Shown one piece after another: positions 52,154-61,132 of a DNA stretch of 64,000 nt. The stretch's first letter is position 1. Each line of letters starts with the position of its first letter. Location: positions 1 to 64,000 of the forward strand of contig NZ_NBXA01000023.1 of the NCBI RefSeq assembly GCF_003399625.1, given 5' to 3'. Source of the stretch: Subtercola boreus. GTDB taxonomy: Bacteria; Actinomycetota; Actinomycetes; Actinomycetales; Microbacteriaceae. Below the pieces are notes generated by a model that made no database searches, was not told the origin of the DNA, and was given only the letters and a program-made list of their open reading frames with translations. Position numbers and translations under genes: made by a program.

Positions 52154-54745
52154 GTGTACGTCGTCATCTCCGGGGCCAGCCGAGGCTCTGCCACCCTCAC
52201 CTCGCTCGACGACTCCGGGATCGCCCATCCCGACGAACCGGCCACCACCCTCGACGGAGACGACCTCGTCGAGGCGGTCGAGGCGCTCGAACTGGAGAAC
52301 CCGCGCTGGGTGTGGGCCGACACGGCCCCGCAGTACGGCTGGCTGCTCGCCCACGGGGTGCGCGTCGACCGGTGCCACGACCTCCGGTTGACGCGGGCGA
52401 TCCTGCGATCATCCGCCCTCACCGAAGGCTCCGCCCTGGCGGCGTCGCCCCGTGGGGAGTTCGACGGACCGGCCCCGTTCACCTCGCTCTCGGGCCCCGA
52501 GGGCTCCTCTGCCACGGCCGACCGGAACGCCGGCCCGGTGCCGTTCGACTTCGAGGGCGGCATCCCGTCGCTGTCCTCGCGGGCCAGGGCATCCTCTGCT
52601 GCTACGGCGTCCTCGCCGGCCACGGCATCCTCTGCTGCCACGGCGTCCTCACCGGCCATGCCGGCCACACCGCCGGGCGCCTCCGATGACGAGAGGCTCG
52701 CAGAACGCACCGTGGCCGAACTGGTGCTGCAGCTCGACGCGATCCGCACCTCGACGGAGCCCAATCGGCTCCGCCTCCTGGTCGCGGCCGAGTCGGCCGG
52801 CGCGCTCGTGGCGGCAGAGATGTCGCACGCGGGGCTGCCGTGGCGGGAAGACGTGCACGACCAGCTGCTCACAGAGCTGCTCGGGCCGCAGGTCGAGCCG
52901 GGCCGGCGACCCGCCCGGCTGGAGGCTCTTGCCCAGGCCGTGCGGCGCGCGCTCGGTGCCCCGCAGCTCAACCCCGATTCGCCGCAGGAGCTCCTCCGTG
53001 CCCTCCGCGCTGCCGGGCTCGCCGTCACCAGCACCCGGTCGTGGGAGTTGCAGGGCATCGAGCACCCCGTCGTGCCGCCGCTGCTCGAATACAAGAAGCT
53101 CTCGCGGCTGCTGAGCGCCAACGGATGGTCGTGGATGGAGTCCTGGGTCACGAACGGCCGGTTCTTCCCCGACTACGTGCCCGGCGGGGTCGTCTCGGGC
53201 CGCTGGGCAACCCGCGGCGGCGGAGCCCTGCAGCTGCCGAAGCAGGTTCGTCGAGCAGTGACGGCAGACGACGGCTGGACCCTGGTGGTGGCGGATGCCG
53301 CGCAACTCGAACCGCGGATCCTTGCCGGTATCTCCGCCGACACGACCATGGCGGCTGCCGGCCAGGGCAAGGACCTCTATGCCGGCATCGTCGAGAGCGG
53401 AGCAGTGAAGACCCGCGCCGAGGCCAAGGTCGCCATGCTCGGGGCGATGTACGGCGCGACGACCGGTGAGAGCGGCCGACTGCTCCCCCGGCTCGGGCGG
53501 GCCTTCCCGACCGCGCTCTCCTACGTCGAGAACGCCGCGCGCGCGGGTGAACGGGGCGAGGTCGTGACGTCGCGCCTCGGTCGGAGCGCACCCCGCCCGC
53601 CAGAGGCCTGGTCGGAGACCCAGGCCCTCGCCCGGGAAGGTTCCCCCAACGAGGCCGCACAGCAGCAGGCCCGCCGCGAGGCCCGCGACTGGGGCCGCTT
53701 CACGCGGAACTTCGTGGTGCAGGCGAGCGCGGCCGACTGGGCACTCTGCTGGCTGGCCGACCTCCGCCGCCGCCTGGCGGCCCTGGCCCCCGCCGACGCG
53801 GACCTCGCCGACGCCGACGTGAACGCCTCCGACACTACTTCCGATGACGAAATGGTTGCCACCGCCGATACCGACACGCAGGTGGACGAGCTGGCCGCCG
53901 ATCAAAGGGCTGGCGGCTGGGCCCCCGGCGGCGGCGGCGACACCGAGGCCACCGACGAACCGGCCGCCACGGCACACACTGACGCAGCATCAGCCACCTC
54001 TCCCGCTCCAGCCACCGGCCCCGGCTCGGCCATCGACCCCACCTCCGCGGATGTCGCTGACCTCTCCCCCGCCGACCGCGAGGCGGCGCGCGTCGCCGCG
54101 ATCGAGGCCGAGATCGCGGAACGCGAGCGACGCAAAGCGGCCGACTCCCCCTTCAAGGCGGCCGACCCCGTAGCAGCGATGGCAGCCCGCCTCGCCGAAC
54201 TCCGGTCGGCCGGCCAGAGCGTCCGCCCCGTGACCGCCCCCGCAGCTGCGTCACGCCCCGCCACCGTCGTAGCCCCCGCAGCCATGTCCCGGCCCGTCAC
54301 CGCTGCCGCTGCGGAAGGCACTGCCCGCACGCCGGTCACCGCCCCCACGGCCACCCTCCGAACTGCTCTCCCCACGGCCGCCGCGAGCGCCGGCCAATAT
54401 CCTGCCACCGGCACCCTCGGCTCCCCCGCGGCCCATGCGCCCTTCGCCGCCACCACCGTCACGACTGCAGCCACAGCCACAGCCACAGCCACAGTAGACG
54501 CCGCCGGATCGGTGCCCGCCACGATCGTGCCCGGCAGGGCGAAGCCCCCGTTCCGACACGCTCCGCACCTCGTTTTCTTCCTGCACGACGAGGTCATCGT
54601 GCACGCACCGGCGGCCCTGGCCGAGGAGGTGGCCGACGCCATCCGCGAGTCTGCTGCTGCCGCCACCCGCCTGCTCTTCGGCCGGTTCCCGCTCGACGTG
54701 CCGCTCGACATCTCCATCGTCGACTCGTACGCCGACGCCGACTGA
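52154..54745 (+). CDS. Family-A DNA polymerase (bifunctional exonuclease/polymerase type) with large low-complexity inserts
   Basis: An 863-residue protein of the actinobacterial PolA-like family. Polymerase motif A is ADAAQLEPRILAG (about 380), motif B KVAMLGAMYGATTGESG (about 424), motif C FFLHDEVIVHAP (about 809-820). An N-terminal exonuclease-like domain precedes it but the classical DxE residues are not clear. Two long low-complexity inserts occur: Ala/Ser-rich (about 100-175) and about 255 residues of Ala/Thr/Pro (53780-54550) between the fingers and motif C. Relatives I recall are about 550-600 residues. The GTG 52154 start (MYVV) fits relatives and has CAGAAT seven bases upstream. Confidence 0.82.
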   Translation: MYVVISGASRGSATLTSLDDSGIAHPDEPATTLDGDDLVEAVEALELENPRWVWADTAPQYGWLLAHGVRVDRCHDLRLTRAILRSSALTEGSALAASPRGEFDGPAPFTSLSGPEGSSATADRNAGPVPFDFEGGIPSLSSRARASSAATASSPATASSAATASSPAMPATPPGASDDERLAERTVAELVLQLDAIRTSTEPNRLRLLVAAESAGALVAAEMSHAGLPWREDVHDQLLTELLGPQVEPGRRPARLEALAQAVRRALGAPQLNPDSPQELLRALRAAGLAVTSTRSWELQGIEHPVVPPLLEYKKLSRLLSANGWSWMESWVTNGRFFPDYVPGGVVSGRWATRGGGALQLPKQVRRAVTADDGWTLVVADAAQLEPRILAGISADTTMAAAGQGKDLYAGIVESGAVKTRAEAKVAMLGAMYGATTGESGRLLPRLGRAFPTALSYVENAARAGERGEVVTSRLGRSAPRPPEAWSETQALAREGSPNEAAQQQARREARDWGRFTRNFVVQASAADWALCWLADLRRRLAALAPADADLADADVNASDTTSDDEMVATADTDTQVDELAADQRAGGWAPGGGGDTEATDEPAATAHTDAASATSPAPATGPGSAIDPTSADVADLSPADREAARVAAIEAEIAERERRKAADSPFKAADPVAAMAARLAELRSAGQSVRPVTAPAAASRPATVVAPAAMSRPVTAAAAEGTARTPVTAPTATLRTALPTAAASAGQYPATGTLGSPAAHAPFAATTVTTAATATATATVDAAGSVPATIVPGRAKPPFRHAPHLVFFLHDEVIVHAPAALAEEVADAIRESAAAATRLLFGRFPLDVPLDISIVDSYADAD
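52588..52659 (+). repeat. 36-bp tandem duplication in the polymerase gene
   Basis: Two 36-bp copies, each encoding an ASSAATASSPAT-like dodecapeptide, lie in the N-terminal Ala/Ser insert of the polymerase. They differ at three bases. Confidence 0.85.
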
Positions 54746-55206
54746 CCCGCACCGCGGGAGCCCCCGCCGCGCGCTCCCGCGCCCGCCACATCGCACCCGC
54801 CGCGCCGCCCGCGCCCGGCCACATCGCACCCGCCGCACCGCGCGCTCCCGCGCCCGGCCACATCGCACCCGCCGCACCGCGCGCTCCCGCGCCCGCCACA
54901 TCGCACCCGCCGCGCCGCCAGATGGGCGCAGAACCTGCCGCCCGGGAGGAGGTGAGGCGATCCGGCGCAAATACGACCTCGGATGGGCCCAGCTCCTCCC
55001 GGGCGGGCGTATGCGGCGCCCTCACTCAGCCCCGAGCATCCGTGTGCCCGCGCGTGACCGACCCCGAGCATCCGTGAGCCTGACGGGTGGCACGAACGGG
55101 CGAACCTCGGGCGACACGGATGCGCATACGGGGTACTGTCGGCCCGGGTTCATCCGTTCGAACCGGGAAGCCACCGGCTGCCCGAAACCGTGTCCGTGCG
55201 AACGAC
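54746..55206. repeat. Non-coding repeat-rich gap: 33-39 bp tandem units and inverted repeats
   Basis: No gene is visible between the polymerase stop and the typA terminator. Positions 54765-54920 hold four imperfect units, each with CACATCGCACCCGCCG, spaced 33, 39 and 38 bases. Then CCGCCCGGGAGGAG (54938-54951) pairs with CTCCTCCCGGGCGG (54993-55006) across 41 bases. CCCCGAGCATCCGTG occurs twice (about 55029 and 55061) and pairs with CACGGATGC near 55118. I see no promoter or RNA gene I can support. Confidence 0.8.
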
Positions 55207-55249
55207 GAAGCCCCCGCCAGCGAGTCAAGACTCAGCCGGCGGGGGCTTC
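55207..55249 (-). terminator. Terminator hairpin of typA
   Basis: GAAGCCCCCGCC (55207-55218) and GGCGGGGGCTTC (55238-55249) form a 12-bp perfect stem with a 19-base loop, 45 bases downstream of the typA stop. Confidence 0.75.
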
Positions 55250-55293
55250 GGGGTGCGGCTACGCCGCTAAAGGCTCAGAAGAGCCCCAGAACC

Positions 55294-57207
55294 CTACGCG
55301 TTCGCGTTCTGGCTCTTGACGCGCGACGCGCTCCGCTGGCGCGCCTGAGCCGAGAGCTCCACCTTGCGGATGCGAACCCACTCCGGCGTCACCTCGACGC
55401 ACTCGTCTTCGCGGGCGAACTCGAGGGACTCCTCGAGCGTGAGCTTGCGGGACGGGGTCATGCGCTCGAACGTGTCGGACGTCGACTGGCGCATGTTGGT
55501 GAGCTGCTTCTCCTTGGTGATGTTCACGTCCATGTCGTCTGCGCGCGAGTTCTCGCCGATGACCATGCCCTCATACACCTCCTGCGTCGGCTCGACGAAG
55601 AACGACATGCGCTCCTGCAGGTTGACGATGGCGAACGGCGTGACGACGCCCGAACGGTCGGCCACGATGGAACCGTTGTTGCGGGTGACGATCGCACCGG
55701 CCCATGCGTCGTAGCCGTGCGAGATCGCGTTCGCGATGCCGGTGCCACGCGTGGTGGTCAGGAACTCGGTGCGGAAACCGATGAGACCGCGCGACGGAAC
55801 GATGAACTCCATGCGGACCCAGCCCGTGCCATGGTTCTGCATGGTCGTCATCTGGCCCTTCCGAGCAGCGAGCAGCTGGGTGATCGCGCCGAGGAACTCC
55901 TCGGGCGCATCAACTGTCAGGTGCTCGAACGGCTCGTGCGTCTTGCCGTTGACCTGCTTGGTGACCACCTGGGGCTTGCCCACGGTGAGCTCGAAGCCCT
56001 CGCGGCGCATCTGCTCGACGAGGATGGCGAGAGCCAGCTCTCCACGGCCCTGCACCTCCCATGCGTCGGGGCGGCCGATGTCGACGACCTTCAGGGAGAC
56101 GTTACCGACGAGCTCGCGGTCGAGCCTGTCTTTCACCATGCGGGCGGTGACCTTCGAGCCCTTGGTGCGGCCGATCATCGGCGACGTGTTGGTGCCGATG
56201 GTCATCGAGATGGCGGGATCGTCGACCGTGATGATCGGCAGGGGCCGAACATCCTCGGGGTCGGAGATGGTGTCACCGATGGTGATCTCCTCGATACCGG
56301 CGATGGCGACGATGTCACCGGGGCCTGCCGTCTCGGTCGGGAAGCGGGTGAGCGCCTTCGTGATCAGCAGCTCGGTGAGCTTGACGTTCTGAACAGAGCC
56401 GTCGTGGCGCACCCAGGCGACCTGCTGGCCCTTCTTGATGTGGCCGTTGAAGATGCGGAGGAGCGCCAGACGGCCGAGGAACGGCGAGGCGTCGAGGTTG
56501 GTGACGTGGGCCTGCAGCGGGTGCTCGTCGTCGTAGACGGGAGCGGGAACGTGCTTCAGGATGGCCTCGAACAATGGCTCGAGGTCGTCGTTGTCGGGCA
56601 GCGTGCCGTTCTCGGGCTTGTTGTTCGACGCGGCACCGTTCCGCCCGGAGGCGTAGACGATCGGCACGTCGAGCACAGCGTCGAGGTCGAGGTCGGGGTG
56701 GTCATCCGACATGTCCGAGGCGAGGCCGAGCAGGAGGTCCTGGCTCTCGGCGATGACCTCGTCGATGCGGGCATCGGGGCGGTCGGTCTTGTTGACGAGC
56801 AGGATGACCGGGAGGTTGGCCTCGAGCGCCTTGCGCAGCACGAAGCGGGTCTGCGGCAGCGGACCCTCCGAGGCATCCACCAGCAGCACGACGCCGTCGA
56901 CCATGGAGAGGCCGCGCTCGACCTCACCACCGAAGTCGGCGTGGCCCGGGGTGTCGATCACGTTGATGACAATGTTCTTGCCATCCGCGTGCTTGCCGCT
57001 GTAGAGCACCGAGGTGTTCTTGGCCAGAATGGTGATGCCCTTTTCGCGCTCGAGGTCATTGCTGTCCATCATGCGGTCTTCGCCCTCGAAGTGGGCGTCG
57101 AAGGAGTTGGTCTGCTTGAGCATCGCGTCGACGAGCGTGGTCTTGCCGTGGTCGACGTGGGCAACAATGGCTACGTTACGTAGGTCATCGCGGGTGGCTG
57201 ACGCCAT
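55294..57207 (-). CDS. typA: Ribosome-associated translational GTPase TypA/BipA
   Basis: A 637-residue elongation-factor-like GTPase. G1 is [14 protein letters not shown] (about 17-30), G3 [16 protein letters not shown]4 NKTDRPDAR, and G2 lies in the [12 protein letters not shown] region. Domain II ([18 protein letters not shown]), EF-G III/V-like domains ([21 protein letters not shown]) and the BipA-specific C-terminus ([20 protein letters not shown] and the basic tail) are complete. It acts on the 70S/50S ribosome, often under stress or cold. The ATG start has GAGGA upstream. A long leader with a strong stem precedes it. Confidence 0.95.
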   Translation of the reverse strand: MASATRDDLRNVAIVAHVDHGKTTLVDAMLKQTNSFDAHFEGEDRMMDSNDLEREKGITILAKNTSVLYSGKHADGKNIVINVIDTPGHADFGGEVERGLSMVDGVVLLVDASEGPLPQTRFVLRKALEANLPVILLVNKTDRPDARIDEVIAESQDLLLGLASDMSDDHPDLDLDAVLDVPIVYASGRNGAASNNKPENGTLPDNDDLEPLFEAILKHVPAPVYDDEHPLQAHVTNLDASPFLGRLALLRIFNGHIKKGQQVAWVRHDGSVQNVKLTELLITKALTRFPTETAGPGDIVAIAGIEEITIGDTISDPEDVRPLPIITVDDPAISMTIGTNTSPMIGRTKGSKVTARMVKDRLDRELVGNVSLKVVDIGRPDAWEVQGRGELALAILVEQMRREGFELTVGKPQVVTKQVNGKTHEPFEHLTVDAPEEFLGAITQLLAARKGQMTTMQNHGTGWVRMEFIVPSRGLIGFRTEFLTTTRGTGIANAISHGYDAWAGAIVTRNNGSIVADRSGVVTPFAIVNLQERMSFFVEPTQEVYEGMVIGENSRADDMDVNITKEKQLTNMRQSTSDTFERMTPSRKLTLEESLEFAREDECVEVTPEWVRIRKVELSAQARQRSASRVKSQNANA

Positions 57208-57245
57208 GGATGATCGTCCTCAATGTAATGCGGACTCAAACTGGT

Positions 57246-57315
57246 GGCGAGCCCGACGAATAAACGGGTTGGGGCAGCGACGCCCTCAGGAATGTGTTCT
57301 TCGCCGGGGCTCGCC
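57246..57315 (-). promoter_or_regulatory. Structured 5' leader stem of typA
   Basis: GGCGAGCCCGACGAA (57246-57260) pairs with TTCGCCGGGGCTCGCC (57300-57315), a 15-bp stem with one bulge and a wobble, closing a loop of 39 bases that ends about 40 bases before the start codon. It may be a regulatory leader. Confidence 0.5.
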
Positions 57316-57350
57316 CAGCAGGAGAATACACGCAGGTTGTGAACGCGGCG

Positions 57351-59105
57351 TTAAACTCCGAGGGCGATTCCAGCCCCGGGGATCGCGTTCAGCAACTCTT
57401 TAGTGTATTCCATCTGCGGGTTGTCGAAGACCTCATCCGTTGTGGCCTTCTCCACGATCTTTCCGCGCTGCATCACAGAGACATTGTCGGCGATGACCCG
57501 CACCACCGCGAGGTCGTGCGTGATGAAGAGATACGTGAGGTTGAGTTCGGTCTGCAGGTCGGTGAGCAGCTGCAGGATCTGGGCCTGCACGAGCACGTCG
57601 AGAGCGGAGACCGCCTCGTCGAGGATGACGATGTCGGGCTTCAGCGCGAGCGCCCGCGCGATGGCGACCCGCTGCCGCTGGCCACCGGAGAGCTCGTTCG
57701 GGTACCGGGTCGCGAGAGTCGACGGGAGCGAGACCTGGTCGAGAAGCTCGAGCACCCGGGCCCGGCGCGATGCCTTGTCCCCGATGTTGTGCGTGGTGAG
57801 CGGCTCGCTGATCGTGTTGCCGATGTTCCGGAGCGGGTCGAGCGAACCGTACGGGTCCTGGAAGACCGGCTGCATGCGCCGACGGAGGTCGAGCAGTGCC
57901 TTGCCCTTCAACGGCGCCGTGTCGGTGCCATTGATGAGGATCTTGCCCTCTGTCGCATCTTCGAGGCGCAACAGCATCTTGGCGACGGTCGACTTGCCGG
58001 AGCCCGACTCCCCCACCAGCGCCATCGTGGTGCCGCGCTCGATCTCGAACGACACGTTGTCGACGGCCTTGAAGTCGTCTTTGCTGCCACGGATCCTGTA
58101 GACCTTGGTGAGGTTCTGCAGCACGATCGCCGACTCGCGCTTCGGAGCTGCGGCCTGGAGTTCGGCGCGATCCTCAGCGGCCTTGATCAGGTCGAGCCCC
58201 TCGGCCGTCCTCGGCGCAGAGTAGTCGAGGTCGACGAGCGACTTCGAGCTCGACTGGATGCGACGCGATGCGAGGCTCGGCGCCGCCGCGACCAGGCGCT
58301 GCGTGTAGGGGTGCAGCGGGTTCTGGAGGATCTCCTTCGACGGACCCGACTCGACGACCTGCCCCTTGTACATGACCACGAGGTTCTCGGCGCGCTCGGC
58401 GGCGAGGCCGAGGTCGTGCGTGATGAACAACAGGGCCGTGCCGATCTCGCGCGTGAGCTTCTCGAGGTTGTCGAGGATGGTGCGCTGCACAGTCACGTCG
58501 AGGGCGGAGGTCGGCTCATCCGCGATCAGCAGCTTGGGTCGCGACGAGAGCCCCATACCGATCAGCACGCGCTGGCGCATGCCGCCCGAGAACTGGTGCG
58601 GGAACTGGCGGAGACGCTTCTCGGCGTCGCCGAGGCCCGCTTCCTTCAGCACGGCGATCGCGTGCTTCTTGATGTCGCTCCGGCCGGTGGCGATTCCGTT
58701 GGCCTTGATGGCCTCCTCGACCTGGAAGCCGATGCTCCACACCGGGTTCAGGTTCGACATCGGGTCCTGGGGCACGAAGCCGATCAGCTTTCCGCGCACC
58801 TCCTCCATCTCCTTCTGGGAGAGCTTGGTGAGGTCGCGGCCCTCGAAGAGGATCTCGCCGCCGGTGACCTGGCCGGAGCCCGGGAGCAGGTTGATCACGG
58901 CGTGGGCGGTGGTGGACTTACCCGATCCGGATTCCCCGACGATCGCGAGGGTCTCGCCCGCGCGAAGGGTCAGTGAGGCACCGCGCACGGCCTGGACCAT
59001 GCCGTTCTGCGTCTGGAAGCCGACCTGGAGGTTCTTGATCTCGAGCAGCGGCGCACCACTGACGGTGGGCCGGGATGCGGTGGGCCGGGGTGTGGTGGAA
59101 CTCAA
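57351..59105 (-). CDS. Oligopeptide-type ABC transporter, fused double ATPase (OppDF-like)
   Basis: A 584-residue protein with two ABC ATPase halves. First half (about 21-280): Walker A GESGSGKS, signature FSGGMRQR, Walker [13 protein letters not shown]. Second half (about 335-570): [30 protein letters not shown]. The halves correspond to OppD and OppF, so one gene supplies both. Its ATG start overlaps the OppC-like stop by 4 bp (ATGA-type coupling). It energises the OppB/OppC-like channel encoded upstream. Confidence 0.93.
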   Translation of the reverse strand: MSSTTPRPTASRPTVSGAPLLEIKNLQVGFQTQNGMVQAVRGASLTLRAGETLAIVGESGSGKSTTAHAVINLLPGSGQVTGGEILFEGRDLTKLSQKEMEEVRGKLIGFVPQDPMSNLNPVWSIGFQVEEAIKANGIATGRSDIKKHAIAVLKEAGLGDAEKRLRQFPHQFSGGMRQRVLIGMGLSSRPKLLIADEPTSALDVTVQRTILDNLEKLTREIGTALLFITHDLGLAAERAENLVVMYKGQVVESGPSKEILQNPLHPYTQRLVAAAPSLASRRIQSSSKSLVDLDYSAPRTAEGLDLIKAAEDRAELQAAAPKRESAIVLQNLTKVYRIRGSKDDFKAVDNVSFEIERGTTMALVGESGSGKSTVAKMLLRLEDATEGKILINGTDTAPLKGKALLDLRRRMQPVFQDPYGSLDPLRNIGNTISEPLTTHNIGDKASRRARVLELLDQVSLPSTLATRYPNELSGGQRQRVAIARALALKPDIVILDEAVSALDVLVQAQILQLLTDLQTELNLTYLFITHDLAVVRVIADNVSVMQRGKIVEKATTDEVFDNPQMEYTKELLNAIPGAGIALGV

Positions 59106-60082
59106 CGGAGTGCCCTCGCTTTCGGGTCGAGTGCTTCTCGAATGACTTCACCCATCAGGATGAAGGCGAACACGGTGATCGAGAGGGCGATCGACGGGTA
59201 GATCAGCGTCTGGGGGTGGGTGCGGATGTCGCGCTGGGCCTGGTTGATCTCGTTGCCCCACGACATGATGTCGCTGCCGAGGCCGACGCCGAGGAACGAC
59301 AGGGTCGCCTCTGCGACGATCGCGGCGGCGAGCGAGATGGTGGTGATCGCGATGACCGGGGCGATCGCGTTCGGCAGCACGTGGCGGAACAGGATGCGGA
59401 GCTTCGAGACCCCGAGGGCGTACGACGCCATCACGTAGTCCGACTGCTTGACGCTCAGGATCTCGGCCCTCAGCACGCGGGCCGTGGAGGGCCACGCGAA
59501 GATGCCGATGGCGAGCGAGATCGTCCAGACGCTCCGGTACTCGGAGAGCACCGACATGATGACCACGGCGGCCAGGATGTAGGGGATCGAGAAGAAGATG
59601 TCGCCGATACGGGAGAGGAACGAGTCGAGCCATCCGCCGTAGAAGCCGGCGAAGGCGCCGAACACGACACCCAGCACCGTGGTGAGGAGGATCACGATGA
59701 TGCCCACTGTCAACGATGTGGAGGTGCCGTTGATGATGCGCGAGTAGACGTCGCAGCCCTGCTTCGTGAAGCCGAGTGGATGACCGTCCGTCGGTCCGCC
59801 GTTCGAGAGCGCGAGCTGGCAGTCGTTGTTCGGAGCCACCGAGGTGAAGAGCCCGGGGAGGATCGCAACGACCAGGACGAGCAGAATGAGAACGCCCGAG
59901 ATCCAGAAGATGGGCCGGCTGCGAGCATCCCGCCAGGCGTCGATCCAGAGGTTCGAGGGCTTCTCGGCGACCTTGACGACGTCGATGGCGACGAGCGGGG
60001 TCTCTTCGAGGGGGGCGACGAAATGGTTGGCCGAGCGGGCCGGCGTACTGGTCACCGGCGACTCGTTGACGTCATTTGACAT
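59102..60082 (-). CDS. ABC transporter permease (OppC-like)
   Basis: A 326-residue membrane permease with about six segments and an N-terminal OppC-type extension ([19 protein letters not shown] loop after the first helix). The EAA-like loop is [29 protein letters not shown], which contacts the ATPase. The protein starts with ATG inside the end of the OppB-like gene (11-bp overlap) and is followed by the fused ATPase. Confidence 0.92.
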   Translation of the reverse strand: MSNDVNESPVTSTPARSANHFVAPLEETPLVAIDVVKVAEKPSNLWIDAWRDARSRPIFWISGVLILLVLVVAILPGLFTSVAPNNDCQLALSNGGPTDGHPLGFTKQGCDVYSRIINGTSTSLTVGIIVILLTTVLGVVFGAFAGFYGGWLDSFLSRIGDIFFSIPYILAAVVIMSVLSEYRSVWTISLAIGIFAWPSTARVLRAEILSVKQSDYVMASYALGVSKLRILFRHVLPNAIAPVIAITTISLAAAIVAEATLSFLGVGLGSDIMSWGNEINQAQRDIRTHPQTLIYPSIALSITVFAFILMGEVIREALDPKARALR

Positions 60083-61001
60083 AGCGGATCCTTGGGTCGA
60101 GCAGGCCGTAGAGCAGGTCCACGGCGAGGTTCACGAGGAGATAGATCAGAACCATCACGGTCACGAAGGAGACGACCGTCGGCCCCTCACCCCGGATGAT
60201 CGCCTGATAGAGGGTGTTGCCGACGCCGGGCACGTTGAAGATGCCCTCGGTGACCGTGGCTCCGACCAGCAGCACGCCGAAGTCGGTGGCGAGGTAGGTC
60301 ACCACGGGGATCAGCGAGTTGCGGAGGATGTGCACGGGAATGATGCGGCGGCGGCCGAGGCCCTTACTGTAGGCCGTGCGCACGAAGTCGAGGCTCGAGG
60401 TCTCGATCACCGATGACCGGGTGAGCCTGACGATCTGCGCGAAACTGATGCTCGCCAGCACGATGGCCGGCAGGATCAGATCCTGGATCGGGGCGCCGTC
60501 GCCGACCGTCGTGCGCGCCCAGCCGAGCTGGACACCGAACACGAACTGCGCGACGAAGGCGATGACGAAGACCGGCAGCGAGATCAGGATGAGGCTGATC
60601 GCGAGCGTCGTACCGTCGAACAGCTTGCCCTTCCGGAGGCCGGCGACCATGCCGACGAGGATGCCCGCGATCGTCTCCATCAGGAGGGCGATGACGGCGA
60701 GGCGCAGCGTCACGGGAAAGGTGCGGGCCAGGATCTCGATGACCGGCTGGCCGGAGAAGGAGACCCCGAAGTTGCCCTGGAAGATTCCGCCCATGTAGAT
60801 CAGATACTGGACGATGAACGGCTGGTCGAGGTGATACTGCTGCCGCAACTGCGCGACGATGGCCGGGTTCGGCGTCTTGTCGCCGAACAGGGCGATGATC
60901 GGATCCCCCGGGAGGGCGAAGACCATGAAGTAGATGAGGAACGTTGTTCCAATGAAGACAGGGATCGCCTGGAGCAGGCGCCTGAGGATGTATCCGGCCA
61001 T
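60072..61001 (-). CDS. ABC transporter permease (OppB-like)
   Basis: A 309-residue permease: MAGYILRRLLQAIPVFIGTTF at the N-terminus is the typical OppB/DppB start, and DFVRTAYSKGLGRRRIIPVHILRNSLIPVVT is the EAA loop. About six membrane segments. It pairs with the OppC-like protein to form the peptide channel. The substrate-binding protein gene is 132 bp upstream, with a hairpin between them. Confidence 0.92.
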   Translation of the reverse strand: MAGYILRRLLQAIPVFIGTTFLIYFMVFALPGDPIIALFGDKTPNPAIVAQLRQQYHLDQPFIVQYLIYMGGIFQGNFGVSFSGQPVIEILARTFPVTLRLAVIALLMETIAGILVGMVAGLRKGKLFDGTTLAISLILISLPVFVIAFVAQFVFGVQLGWARTTVGDGAPIQDLILPAIVLASISFAQIVRLTRSSVIETSSLDFVRTAYSKGLGRRRIIPVHILRNSLIPVVTYLATDFGVLLVGATVTEGIFNVPGVGNTLYQAIIRGEGPTVVSFVTVMVLIYLLVNLAVDLLYGLLDPRIRYVK

Positions 61002-61083
61002 AGAAGCTCAGCCTCGGTTTTCGGTTAGCGTGGTGCACATTCGGGCGATTCGACCTCACTGTGAAGAGTACGGGATCAAACTA

Positions 61084-61115
61084 CAGGGGCGACAGCGTGA
61101 ATGCTGTCGCCCCTG
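61084..61115 (-). terminator. Hairpin between substrate-binding protein and permease genes
   Basis: CAGGGGCGACAGC and GCTGTCGCCCCTG (61084-61096, 61103-61115) form a 13-bp perfect stem with a six-base loop, followed on the minus strand by TAGTTTGAT. It probably stops part of the transcription after the abundant binding protein. Confidence 0.75.
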
Positions 61116-61132
61116 CAGTGGTCGGGCTGGGG

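Noticed and set aside
54765-54920. CRISPR array
   Set aside because: Units of 33-39 bp repeat as a whole, without unique spacers, and no cas genes are near.
55142-55168. tRNA-like or T-arm-like hairpin around CGGGTTCATCCGTTCGAACC
   Set aside because: No acceptor or anticodon arm can be built around it; it is only a small stem.
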